Below, one piece after another: positions 1 through 6,373 of a stretch of 26,368 nucleotides of DNA; the stretch's first letter is position 1, and each line of letters begins with the position of its first letter. The translations under genes and the position numbers were made by a program. A model generated the notes under the pieces. That model ran no database searches and was not told the origin of the DNA. It saw only the letters and a list, made by a program, of their open reading frames with translations. The DNA is taken from positions 1 through 26,368 of IMG/VR virus record IMGVR_UViG_3300037132_000368. One strand, written 5' to 3'. Source of the DNA: a virus.

Positions 1-1299
1 CTATTTTTTGAACAGATCCCCAAACTTCCTCATGGCCGCCTTTTCAGCGCTCGGCACCAGGTGAGAGTATATGTCGAAGGTGACCCTGATACTGCGGTGG
101 CCGAGGCGCCGGGAGATGTACTCCAGAGAGTTGCCGGCCAGGAGCATCAGGCTTGCGTGAGTATGCCTCAGGCAGTGAAGATTGAGCCTGGGCAGTCTGG
201 TGAATTCATCCACCGGCACCTCTTTGTTGCAGCCAGGGCAGAAGTCCTCTTTCTTCATGAATCCGCCGCACGCCTTATGAACGATGATCTTTTCCAGGAA
301 TTCAGGGAACCAACTGCTCGGAGTATCCGGATGCATCGGTTTGCCGTCCGGCTGGCAGAAGATTAGATCGTTATCCTCGTATTTCTTTCCGTATAGTTCC
401 CGCAGTTCATCCTGCTTTCTTCTGAGCGTTTTCAGCACATCGATGACCTCCGGGGAGATATCGATCGTCCGCCGGCTGTTCTTATTTTTGAGTTTTTTCT
501 TGATGAAGACGCCCAACTCCGGAGTATAGGCGACGGCCTGCCTGACCGAAAGCTGCTCACCTGCAAAGTCGATATCCTGCCAGCGGACACCGAGCAGCTC
601 ACCACGACGCAGGCCTGTCCACACAGCAACGAAGACCAGGGCATAATGCTGTCCCAGCGGATCCATCCGCAGCAGGAGGATCTCAACCTGGTCCGGAGTC
701 AGAATGCGAACCTTTTCACGGATATCGTCGTCATCGTCGTCGGGATCCTGGGGCGGCCTGGGCGGTTTGATCGGCGCGGGGTTATGCTGGATCAGCTCGT
801 CTTCTATGGCATCATTGAGCGACTTGTGGATCACCCGGTGATGATACTCAAGGCTGGCCTTGGAGAGCGGCTTCCACACCGGCTTTTCTTCCTTGCCCTG
901 GGCGTTCTTCTTGGGTTTGATGATCTGCCCTTCCTTGATTATCTGGGCATAGAAATCCTTGATATGGGTTGTCCGCAGTTTCTCCAGGGGAATGTCGCCG
1001 ATCAGCGGTATGACCCGGAGACTTATGATTTGCTTATATCGGCGCTGGGTGGTTGCCGCCAGGTTGGCCTTTACATAGTTGTCATACCAGCGCAGCAGAT
1101 GGTCGCCAAAGGTCAGCTTCGACGGGTCAACGTAGGAGCCCTTGAGGATCTCCGCCTTGAGCTGGATCGCAAATGATTCAGCCTCCCGGCTGGTGCCGTA
1201 GAAAATACGGTAGACCCTATGTCGGCCGGTCTTCGGGTTCTCAAGTATGACCTCGTACTTTTTGTTTTTGATGATCTCGTTGACGTGGCCACCGCGCAT
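1..1299 (-). CDS. int: Tyrosine recombinase integrase with zinc-like insertion
   Basis: Site-specific recombinase expected to integrate and excise the phage. The 432-residue protein has an N-terminal arm-type DNA-binding region (about 1-65), a SAM-like core-binding domain (about 65-175), a run of acidic residues (DPDDDDDD, 185-192) and a catalytic domain. Catalytic residues are visible: R231 in TGLRRGEL, a Lys around 272-274, H375 and R378 in HCLRHTHAS, H401 in LGH, and nucleophile Y411 in FDIYSH. Unusually, H341, C344, C354 and C357 form a zinc-ribbon-like insertion just before the HxxR motif. It is the last gene of the leftward operon and its TAG stop occupies positions 1-3, so any att site must lie outside the window or be unrecognisable here. 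An in-frame GTG five codons in is an alternative start. Confidence 0.97.
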   Translation of the reverse strand: MRGGHVNEIIKNKKYEVILENPKTGRHRVYRIFYGTSREAESFAIQLKAEILKGSYVDPSKLTFGDHLLRWYDNYVKANLAATTQRRYKQIISLRVIPLIGDIPLEKLRTTHIKDFYAQIIKEGQIIKPKKNAQGKEEKPVWKPLSKASLEYHHRVIHKSLNDAIEDELIQHNPAPIKPPRPPQDPDDDDDDIREKVRILTPDQVEILLLRMDPLGQHYALVFVAVWTGLRRGELLGVRWQDIDFAGEQLSVRQAVAYTPELGVFIKKKLKNKNSRRTIDISPEVIDVLKTLRRKQDELRELYGKKYEDNDLIFCQPDGKPMHPDTPSSWFPEFLEKIIVHKACGGFMKKEDFCPGCNKEVPVDEFTRLPRLNLHCLRHTHASLMLLAGNSLEYISRRLGHRSIRVTFDIYSHLVPSAEKAAMRKFGDLFKK

Positions 1300-1310
1300 G
1301 GGATCACCCC

Positions 1311-1868
1311 TTATTCTTGCTCTTCAACCACAACTTTATAGGGTTGCCCGGTATTAATCGTTAAATAGTAATCCCCGGAACCTCTCATGTAGCTGGTGTC
1401 GCTTCCTTTTCCGATGACATTTGCTGCGACGCCAGGCTCTTTCATTGATCCGTCTCCATTATAAGTCATGATTTGAAAATTCATATTCCCATAATCACCG
1501 GGCCAGGTAGACCAGCTAATTCTCCAATTGTCAGAGTCAACGTGAAACGTCTGAGTGTTTTTTATACTCGATCCCTCAAAGGTGATTACCTCTTGCCAGC
1601 CGACTGGTTTTGGAGCTGCAGGAGCCGGTGCGCTTGGGGCTACCGCCGGCGCAGCTATTTGTGCTGGTGCTGAAGTTGGTGCAGATGTTGATGCCGTGGG
1701 TTGTGCTGCCGGCGCGCTTGTAGGAGTGCTCTTTCCGCTAGTCGCAATTCCAATGATCATCATAAGAATAAAGAAATACCCGATGCATGCGACCACCATC
1801 TTCCAAGGTTTTCCCGACCTGAAACCAAAAATCCTGCGGATAAACGGTTTCTTTTCTTGCTCTTCCAT
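1311..1868 (-). CDS. Membrane-anchored extracytoplasmic protein in lysogeny operon
   Basis: No family is recognised with certainty. The start is the second ATG (MEEQEKK): AAGGAG lies 9 nt upstream of it, whereas the first in-frame ATG (MCQ, 1877) touches the ribosome site. The 185-residue protein has a basic N-terminus, one transmembrane helix (about 25-45, VVACIGYFFILMMIIGIA), an Ala/Pro/Ser/Thr-rich linker of about 45 residues, and a C-terminal globular domain of about 95 residues rich in aromatic residues and Gly (NWRISWSTWPGDYGN). Positive residues lie on the N-terminal side, so the C-domain should face outside. It sits between integrase and repressor and is probably expressed in lysogens. 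That is the usual place for superinfection-exclusion or lysogenic-conversion genes, but this role is only inferred. Confidence 0.85.
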   Translation of the reverse strand: MEEQEKKPFIRRIFGFRSGKPWKMVVACIGYFFILMMIIGIATSGKSTPTSAPAAQPTASTSAPTSAPAQIAAPAVAPSAPAPAAPKPVGWQEVITFEGSSIKNTQTFHVDSDNWRISWSTWPGDYGNMNFQIMTYNGDGSMKEPGVAANVIGKGSDTSYMRGSGDYYLTINTGQPYKVVVEEQE

Positions 1869-1923
1869 CTGGCACATCTCCTTTGTAATATTTAGTCGTA
1901 ATTTGTCGAATCCCCCATTAGAC

Positions 1924-2436
1924 TCAGAAACCGCCCTTCGGCGGCTCTCTCTTGATAATGTTTCTGCATTTAAAGTGCGTCTGTGTCTTCATAAAGCCGA
2001 TCTTCCAGCGCATGAGCCATTCTGCTACTCCGAAATGCTCCAGCCATTCTACAAATTCCCTCGGGCCGGATGCGGCAAATTCCCAAAATTCTTCGTCAGG
2101 AATCAGGTATCCAGTTGCCCAGACCAGCGCTACCCGCTCTGTTTTTGAATGTTGATACTTGATCTCGCTTCTTGCCAGGGTATCCTTTTGATAGAAATCG
2201 GCACGGTGATAATTAACGCAACTGTAAACAGGAGGATAAAAGATATGGCCGATCTCCTCGGCCAGAACGCATATATGGTCTGTTGGTCTGCCTAGCAGGG
2301 AGTTGTCCAAAACAATGAGCCGTTGGAGTGGTTTTGCGTATCCTTCCAGGACTGGATTGCTGACGTGTAAGTTTCTGTATATAACCCGGATATTGTAGAG
2401 AGATGCAATCCGAAGTAGATCCTCAAGTTCATCCAC
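1924..2436 (-). CDS. immA: ImmA/IrrE-type metallopeptidase
   Basis: Probable zinc peptidase of the ImmA/IrrE family (COG2856). In integrative elements these cleave the cognate HTH repressor to trigger induction. The 170-residue protein carries LAEEIGHIFY (58-67), which is the ExxH form of the HExxH motif common in Firmicutes phage members. A further acidic ligand candidate is E100 in KTERVALVWATGYLIP, a segment typical of the family. The start is GTG at 2436, 22 nt after the repressor stop, with a GGAG somewhat far upstream (about 13 nt). A more internal start cannot be excluded. The repressor immediately upstream in the same operon is its likely substrate. The repressor lacks a self-cleaving S24 domain, so a separate protease fits. 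Confidence 0.88.
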   Translation of the reverse strand: MDELEDLLRIASLYNIRVIYRNLHVSNPVLEGYAKPLQRLIVLDNSLLGRPTDHICVLAEEIGHIFYPPVYSCVNYHRADFYQKDTLARSEIKYQHSKTERVALVWATGYLIPDEEFWEFAASGPREFVEWLEHFGVAEWLMRWKIGFMKTQTHFKCRNIIKREPPKGGF

Positions 2437-2458
2437 CTATTCGGGTCATCTCCTGGCG

Positions 2459-2938
2459 CTATTCTATTTTTAATTTCCTTCTCGGTGCGCCGGTTGCTTC
2501 TGAATACGTTATTTTAGATAACGCTCCTGTTCCCGGGGTATTGGGGCCATGGGCGACTTCGTCATCATTCGTTGCGGCTGGCAAGTCTCCGTAATGCGCT
2601 ATAATCATCTCCTCTCCCTTGATGTAGTCATCCAGAGGGATATTGAATTTGCGTTTCCAGGCGTGCCATTTGATTAGGGCTCTCCCCGAATCGGGCTCCT
2701 GGAAGATTTCTTGGATGTCGTAGGGATAAGTTGCCAGCTCAGGAATGCACAGAAGGTAATTTGAAGAAACGCCGAATAAGCGAGTAAGAATTTCTATCGA
2801 ACCGCGGTTGGGTTCATTTCTATTATTTTCATAATACCCTATGGCTTGCTGGGTAACACTCAATAGCTTCCCAAGTGCTTCTTGGGTAAGCCCTTTTTCC
2901 TCTCTCAGCCGTTTTAACCGCTCGCCAAAAGATTCCAT
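2459..2938 (-). CDS. CI-like XRE-family phage repressor
   Basis: Lysogeny repressor of 159 residues. An XRE-type helix-turn-helix fills residues 4-60 (GLTQEALGKLLSVTQQAIGY, then EILTRLFGVSSNYLL). The remaining 100 residues have no recognisable S24/LexA peptidase motif, which is consistent with control by the ImmA-like protein encoded next to it. It is divergently transcribed from the Cro-like gene across a control region containing three perfect ACAAC-N5-GTTGT palindromes. These palindromes are its most likely operators. It probably represses the rightward early promoter and also controls its own leftward promoter. The ATG start is the first codon of the ORF. Confidence 0.92.
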   Translation of the reverse strand: MESFGERLKRLREEKGLTQEALGKLLSVTQQAIGYYENNRNEPNRGSIEILTRLFGVSSNYLLCIPELATYPYDIQEIFQEPDSGRALIKWHAWKRKFNIPLDDYIKGEEMIIAHYGDLPAATNDDEVAHGPNTPGTGALSKITYSEATGAPRRKLKIE

Positions 2939-2959
2939 AAATTATCACCGTCCACACCT

Positions 2960-2990
2960 ATTATATACAACAAAATGTTTTGTTAAACAA
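2960..2990 (-). promoter_or_regulatory. Leftward promoter of repressor/integrase operon
   Basis: Reading leftward, a -35-like TTGTTT (2990-2985) is followed by a TATATAAT block (2967-2960). With TATATA as the -10 the spacer is 17 bp; with TATAAT it is 19 bp. The start codon of the repressor gene lies about 22 nt beyond. A degenerate operator half-pair (2967-2981) lies between the two elements and a perfect operator abuts the -35, so autoregulation is likely. This is sequence reading only; no transcription start is known. Confidence 0.65.
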
Positions 2991-3055
2991 ACAACAAAAA
3001 GTTGTTGACAAACAACGAAGGGTTGTATATCATTAGTATCACAACGGAAAGTTGT
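2967..3055. promoter_or_regulatory. Operator array: ACAAC-N5-GTTGT palindromes
   Basis: Three perfect 15-bp sites ACAAC-N5-GTTGT lie at 2991-3005 (spacer AAAAA), 3012-3026 (GAAGG) and 3041-3055 (GGAAA). A degenerate fourth lies at 2967-2981, with right half GTTTT. Centre-to-centre distances are 24, 21 and 29 bp. A fifth near-match (ACAAC-AAAAA-CTTGT, one mismatch) lies at 3272-3286 inside the end of the Cro-like gene. They are expected to bind the CI-like and Cro-like HTH proteins. Confidence 0.85.
3005..3033 (+). promoter_or_regulatory. Rightward early promoter (PR-like)
   Basis: TTGACA (3005-3010) is a perfect sigma-A -35 and TATCAT (3028-3033) is a one-mismatch -10. They are separated by exactly 17 bp. 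Operator O2 (3012-3026) fills the spacer. O1 (2991-3005) overlaps the first base of the -35. O3 (3041-3055) begins about where transcription should start. It would drive the Cro-like gene and the early operon, with repressor bound at O2 blocking polymerase. Confidence 0.88.
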
Positions 3056-3072
3056 TAAGGAGTGTGGCACCC

Positions 3073-3315
3073 ATGCAGTACAAAAATCTTTCAGAATTGA
3101 GAGACGCCAAGAGATTCACCCAGAGAGATGTCGCTGAAAAGCTTGGCATGACGCCTCAGGGATATGGCCTTATCGAAAGGGGTGAGCGGGAACTCAAAGT
3201 TAAAACAGCTACCGTGCTGGCCGATCTTTTTGGAGCCGCCGTTGCGGATATAATTTTTTTATCCCTACAGAACAACAAAAACTTGTTAGAATCTACCGGC
3301 ACCGAAGGTAATTAA
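3073..3315 (+). CDS. Cro-like XRE-family regulator
   Basis: Small DNA-binding protein of 80 residues, essentially a single XRE helix-turn-helix (about 8-60; FTQRDVAEKLGMTPQGYGLI, then TATVLADLFGAAVADI). It is first in the rightward operon and opposite the repressor, the Cro position. The start chosen is ATG 3073, with AAGGAG 10 nt upstream; an in-frame TTG at 3052 has no ribosome site and lies inside operator O3. A near-operator sequence (3272-3286) lies within its 3' end. Its TAA overlaps the stop codon of the convergent minus-strand gene. Confidence 0.9.
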   Translation: MQYKNLSELRDAKRFTQRDVAEKLGMTPQGYGLIERGERELKVKTATVLADLFGAAVADIIFLSLQNNKNLLESTGTEGN

Positions 3316-3322
3316 CCTTCGG
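3302..3322. terminator. Hairpin containing two convergent stop codons
   Basis: A perfect 8-bp inverted repeat, CCGAAGGT / ACCTTCGG (3302-3309 and 3315-3322), encloses the 5-nt loop AATTA. The loop region contains both the plus-strand TAA of the Cro-like gene and the minus-strand TAA of the Cse60-like gene. Neither side has a T tract, so intrinsic termination is uncertain. It may instead protect the ends of convergent transcripts. Confidence 0.5.
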
Positions 3323-3503
3323 CAACCGGCTTCCGCACCACGTAGAGCACCAGAACGCAATACGTAAGTTCCTGCCCGTCGGCAACAAATTGTACGCCAA
3401 GAATACGAGCGGGGTTCACGTCCAGCAACCAAGCATTTAACTGCATCTCAAGCTCTTCATGGTCGTTGCTGGCCAACAATTCAAACTTGTAAGACGACGA
3501 CAT
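3312..3503 (-). CDS. Small Cse60-like protein, antisense in early operon
   Basis: A 63-residue protein read leftward. The start is ATG 3503 because a strong ribosome site (AAAGGAG) lies about 9 nt upstream; longer in-frame starts lack one. The pattern, with a short beta strand (YKFELLAS), an acidic helix (DHEELEMQLNAWL) and two strands (ILGVQFVA, TYCVLVLYVV), resembles the small Cse60 sporulation-family fold. That match is by eye and tentative. It faces the Cro-like gene tail to tail and diverges from the next HTH gene, so it interrupts the rightward operon. Its promoter would have to lie within the 5' end of the 3534 gene and is not evident. Confidence 0.7.
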   Translation of the reverse strand: MSSSYKFELLASNDHEELEMQLNAWLLDVNPARILGVQFVADGQELTYCVLVLYVVRKPVAEG

Positions 3504-3533
3504 TAAAATCCTCTCCTTTAGGTGGTGAATTAG

Positions 3534-3827
3534 ATGGCCGTTGAACTTCCGACTTGTCCCCACTGCGGCAAGCCACGCCGTACCAATATTGCTGACTACC
3601 CGCCCGTGATGAATGAGGCCGAGGCGGGAGAGTTCCTTGGCCTCTCGAACAAGACAGTCTCCGATTACACCCGGTCCGGGAAGATTCCCTGCGTTAAAGT
3701 GGGACGCCGGACGCTCATCGGGCGAGATCGGCTGCTTGAATGGTTCAAGGAAGACCAGGCCAAGCTGCGCTATCTACCCTACGGCGACAAGATCGACAAC
3801 CGCCTGATCAAAAGGAGGACCCCATGA
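3534..3827 (+). CDS. Excisionase-type HTH DNA-binding protein
   Basis: A 97-residue protein. An N-terminal CPHCGKPRR motif suggests a partial zinc knuckle. It is followed by a MerR/AlpA-type winged helix (about 25-70; MNEAEAGEFLGLSNKTVSDY, then GKIPCVKVGRRTLIGRDRLLEWF), the pattern of the excisionase-family HTH_17 domain. Such proteins act as Xis or as early regulators. The ATG start has AGGTGG 8 nt upstream. It overlaps the next gene by 4 nt (ATGA). It may direct excision with the integrase, but its distance from int makes a regulatory role equally possible. Confidence 0.82.
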   Translation: MAVELPTCPHCGKPRRTNIADYPPVMNEAEAGEFLGLSNKTVSDYTRSGKIPCVKVGRRTLIGRDRLLEWFKEDQAKLRYLPYGDKIDNRLIKRRTP

Positions 3828-4051
3828 CCACCATCACCATCGAGCGAGACACGCCTACTGATGCTGTCCCAAACGGCTTTTTCCTGGGTGCCACCATTAA
3901 GACCGATGACGTTATCGACCTGGTCATCCTGCAGCACGGCCTGGATGCGGTGCTCACGGAGGCCCGGGGGTATGCAGAGGTCGACCCGGACTGGAATGAC
4001 AGGATCACCCGCATTGAGGCCATGCTGGCACAACTCACGGAGGGGAGGTGA
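3824..4051 (+). CDS. Small early protein, unknown
   Basis: A 75-residue protein starting at ATG 3824 (MTTITIERD), preceded by AAAGGAGG and overlapping the previous stop by ATGA. It has no recognised domain. The sequence has beta-like ends and a predicted amphipathic helix (DRITRIEAMLAQL) near the C-terminus. Overlap and a strong ribosome site support it as real. Probably a conserved phage early protein of unknown function. Confidence 0.72.
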   Translation: MTTITIERDTPTDAVPNGFFLGATIKTDDVIDLVILQHGLDAVLTEARGYAEVDPDWNDRITRIEAMLAQLTEGR

Positions 4052-4055
4052 CACC

Positions 4056-4178
4056 TTGGAAAGCAGCTCGCTCATTAAATACCTCGCCGCAAAAATAGCG
4101 GCAGTCCTCGAAGATGCCGGTTTGCAACCGGGCGAACAGATCATGACGCTGGCGGCGGTGAAGCGACTGGTCGGCTAG
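4056..4178 (+). CDS. 40-residue early protein, unknown
   Basis: A short ORF starting at TTG 4056 with GGGGAGG about 7 nt upstream. The start is four bases after the previous stop, consistent with coupled translation. The protein (ESSSLIKYLAAKIAAVLEDA, then LQPGEQIMTLAAVKRLVG) looks like two short helices. No family is recognised. The ribosome site and tight spacing are the main support. Confidence 0.55.
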   Translation: MESSSLIKYLAAKIAAVLEDAGLQPGEQIMTLAAVKRLVG

Positions 4179-4217
4179 ATTGTCAAAGAACTATCCAAAT
4201 TTTAGAGCGAAAGTGAG

Positions 4218-4796
4218 GTGAGAACAACGTACAGACAATCGCGCAACAAAGCAGATTTCACCCTTGAAGAGGCAGCTTCTGAGATTAGCGACGTACTGGG
4301 GAAGGATTTCTCGCATAGGACGCTGGCCAAGTATGAAGCGGGGGAGATCACGCCCAGGGACACCATGGTCCTGGCAATGGGGGATGCCTATCACGACCCC
4401 CGGCTGACAGCCCTCTACTGCAAGCGTGAGTGTGCCATCGGGCGCCGCTACTGCTACGAGATCCTGAACAACGTCGATCTCAGCCCGGTGGCCACCTTGG
4501 CTAAGTTCCAGGAGGAGGAGCGAGAGGTCGATGCTCTGCTGGGACGGCTGATGCACATGATACTCAACCGGCGCTCGGGGAAGGATCTCTCGGCGCAGGA
4601 ACGGCCACAGCTTGAAGCAGACATCCTCGATCTGCTGGACATCGAGCACACCATCGAGACGTTGAAGCTGGAGATGTGGGACTTCCTGGACGTGGCGGAT
4701 CTGGTGAAGCGCCACAATGCGAAGTGCAAGCAGAAGGGGTATGTGAAGTCGTTCGAGGGCAAAGAAAAAAGCCGCCTGCAAGCGGCCGCAATCTAA
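4218..4796 (+). CDS. XRE-like phage regulator with long helical tail
   Basis: A 192-residue protein. The N-terminal 65 residues contain an XRE-like HTH (FTLEEAASEISDVLGKDFSH, then RTLAKYEAGEITPRDTMVLA). A Cys-containing stretch (YCKRECAIGRRYCYE) follows, then about 110 residues of charged helix. The GTG start (4218) has only a weak AGTGAGG upstream; no better start is in frame. Two-part proteins of this form occur in Clostridia prophages between the cro region and the replication genes. It is probably an early transcription regulator; the target is unknown. Confidence 0.78.
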   Translation: MRTTYRQSRNKADFTLEEAASEISDVLGKDFSHRTLAKYEAGEITPRDTMVLAMGDAYHDPRLTALYCKRECAIGRRYCYEILNNVDLSPVATLAKFQEEEREVDALLGRLMHMILNRRSGKDLSAQERPQLEADILDLLDIEHTIETLKLEMWDFLDVADLVKRHNAKCKQKGYVKSFEGKEKSRLQAAAI

Positions 4797-4823
4797 AAAA
4801 CTCTGTGAAAGGAGCATACCACC

Positions 4824-5006
4824 ATGGATGCTCAAATTCAAGAGGTTCAACCGCAAGTTGAGACCAACCTGGCCGAAGCCGCAGAGAAGTTCATCACAGG
4901 CAAGGCAGGCGATCGGTTCTGCGAAGCCAGCATCATCCTGGGCGCTATCTACGTGCTGTGGCTAATCGGACAGGCAGTGCAGTTCTGGGCGGGGGTGGGC
5001 AGGTGA
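4824..5006 (+). CDS. Small single-pass membrane protein
   Basis: A 60-residue protein with an ATG start and AAAGGAG about 9 nt upstream. The N-terminal half is soluble and acidic. The C-terminal half is one hydrophobic segment (ASIILGAIYVLWLIGQAVQFW, about 34-54) ending in GVGR. It overlaps the next gene by 4 nt (GTGA). The topology is probably N-in with a tail anchor. The function is unknown. Small early membrane proteins of phages may modify the host envelope, but nothing here shows that. Confidence 0.75.
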   Translation: MDAQIQEVQPQVETNLAEAAEKFITGKAGDRFCEASIILGAIYVLWLIGQAVQFWAGVGR

Positions 5007-5302
5007 GCGAGTTACAATCAGCAATCTCCGTCCTTCGGGTGGCCCGTGGCGAACTGGATACCGAACTGCAGCGCATCGCAGCAGAGGCCGATCTCGACCC
5101 GATGGACCGCACACCTTTTCCTATTCTCTGCTGCATGTGCCAGTTCAGGGGAGAGGATCACACCGAAGTTGACCTCTTCCTCTCAAGCATCTTCGATGGC
5201 TATAGCTGCCATCATCCGATAGTCGGGAACAGCCCGGGAACACAGGACACCGTGAGGCAGTGGAAAGACTGCCAGGCATTCAGGAAGAGGGTGCGGATAT
5301 GA
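5003..5302 (+). CDS. Small Cys-containing early protein
   Basis: A 99-residue protein starting at GTG 5003 (overlap GTGA with the previous stop) and ending by ATGA overlap with the next gene. It has an N-terminal helix (SELQSAISVLRVARGELDTE), then CCMCQFRGEDH and a later CHHP, a possible Cys/His metal site. The family is not recognised. Its place inside a chain of 4-nt overlaps supports that it is translated. Confidence 0.7.
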   Translation: MSELQSAISVLRVARGELDTELQRIAAEADLDPMDRTPFPILCCMCQFRGEDHTEVDLFLSSIFDGYSCHHPIVGNSPGTQDTVRQWKDCQAFRKRVRI

Positions 5303-5631
5303 GCGGGGCATGGGAGAACTGCAGCACTTGTGAGCACGGCCATCCCATTGATGAGGTTTGCCAAAACTGCCCCGGATTTCGTTCACCTGAAACCAAATAT
5401 GAGCTGAGGAAACCGAAGCCGAGCATCCTGGATGCCGCCAAAGCCATCCTCACGTTCCTCGAAGACAAAGGCACAGTGGAGATCTGCACCGGCGGCAACA
5501 GCGAAGACCCTGAAATATTCGAGTTTGACGGCTACGGCCTGGTGGCCTTCCCGGATGCGGAACTGAGCAAACTGCAAGAGGCGCTGAGCGAGGCAATCAA
5601 ATTAGCGGAAGGAGCGATACAGAATGAGTGA
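5299..5631 (+). CDS. Small zinc-knuckle early protein
   Basis: A 110-residue protein starting at ATG 5299 and overlapping its neighbours by 4 nt upstream and 8 nt downstream. The N-terminal 30 residues carry four Cys in CSTCEHGH and CQNCPGF, a short zinc-knuckle pattern. The rest is a compact alpha/beta segment with a helix (KPSILDAAKAILTFLED) and a C-terminal amphipathic helix (SKLQEALSEAIKLAEGAI). The function is unknown. Confidence 0.7.
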   Translation: MSGAWENCSTCEHGHPIDEVCQNCPGFRSPETKYELRKPKPSILDAAKAILTFLEDKGTVEICTGGNSEDPEIFEFDGYGLVAFPDAELSKLQEALSEAIKLAEGAIQNE

Positions 5632-6373
5632 GATTCAGGTTTACGACGAGGTAAACGCCCAGGCCAACGCCATGCCTCAACTGGCCACGGCGATGATCGT
5701 GGAGACCCCGGAGCACGTCACGGCAGCGACTAATTTTCTCGGTTTCCTGGCTACCAGCAAGAAGCGATTCGAGGCGCGCCGGACGTTCTTCGTGCGCCCG
5801 CTGAATGACCAGGTTAACGCCATCAATGCCGCTTTCAGATCTATCATCACCCCCCTGGACACGGCCACGGCAACCCTCAAGACGAAGGTGCTGGCCTACA
5901 ACCGGGAGCAGGAAAGGTTCCGCCAGGAAGAGATCAAGAGACTGCAGCAGGAAGAGGCCGCAAAGATTATCGATGCCTACATAAGCGGCGAGGAGATCCC
6001 GCTGCCGACCGTGATAGCACCCCCGAAGGCCCCTACCATGACCGTGGGCAGCTTCGGCAAGGCGGTGAGCAAGAAGCGCTGGACGTTCGAGGTCACCAAC
6101 CTGGCGCTGGTTCCCCGGTCTTACATGATGGTCAACGACCAGGCGATCAGGGACGCAATCAAGGCTGGCATCAGGGAGATCCCTGGAGTCCGCATCTACC
6201 AGGATGAGCAGTTAGCCGTAATCAGGCAGGGGGTATTAGGATGGCTATGCAGTTTACGAAAGCCGTCAAGTCTCAGGCCAAAGGCCGCATCGGCCTCATT
6301 GGCCCCAGCGGGTCCGGCAAGACATTCACCGCCTTGGTTCTGGCAGCCGGCCTGGGCGGGACGACCGCACTGA
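5624..6373 (+). CDS. Conserved phage protein upstream of Sak4-like gene
   Basis: A 249-residue protein. Residues 1-115 are mainly helical (a central helix SKKRFEARRTFFVRPLNDQV; a coiled-coil-like YNREQERFRQEEIKRLQQEE). Residues 145-200 form a second domain ending IPGVRIYQDEQLAVIRQG. Proteins of this form sit just upstream of phage recombination ATPases and may act with them; the exact role is unknown. The frame stays open for 133 nt inside the next gene. Residues from about 206 on are Pro/Ala/Arg-rich and look like out-of-frame translation of that gene, so the functional protein probably ends near residue 205 and its stop has been lost. Confidence 0.85.
   Translation: MSEIQVYDEVNAQANAMPQLATAMIVETPEHVTAATNFLGFLATSKKRFEARRTFFVRPLNDQVNAINAAFRSIITPLDTATATLKTKVLAYNREQERFRQEEIKRLQQEEAAKIIDAYISGEEIPLPTVIAPPKAPTMTVGSFGKAVSKKRWTFEVTNLALVPRSYMMVNDQAIRDAIKAGIREIPGVRIYQDEQLAVIRQGVLGWLCSLRKPSSLRPKAASASLAPAGPARHSPPWFWQPAWAGRPH

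Noticed and set aside
1-60. Possible attachment site at the left edge
   Set aside because: The integrase stop is at base 1, so flanking DNA is absent. No direct repeat can be tested without the other prophage end.
1555-2148. Plus-strand ORF (197 codons)
   Set aside because: Covers the antisense of the membrane protein and ImmA-like genes, with an Ala/Gly-rich product from the reversed linker.
3470-3492. Possible sixth operator (ACAAT-TCAAA-CTTGT)
   Set aside because: Two mismatches and far from any promoter; likely chance.
4180-4208. Possible promoter TTGTCA-N17-TAGAGC before the 4218 gene
   Set aside because: The -10 matches the consensus at only three of six positions.
4191-4856. Minus-strand ORF (221 codons)
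   Set aside because: Antisense to the XRE-like gene at 4218; composition is that of a reverse-frame shadow.
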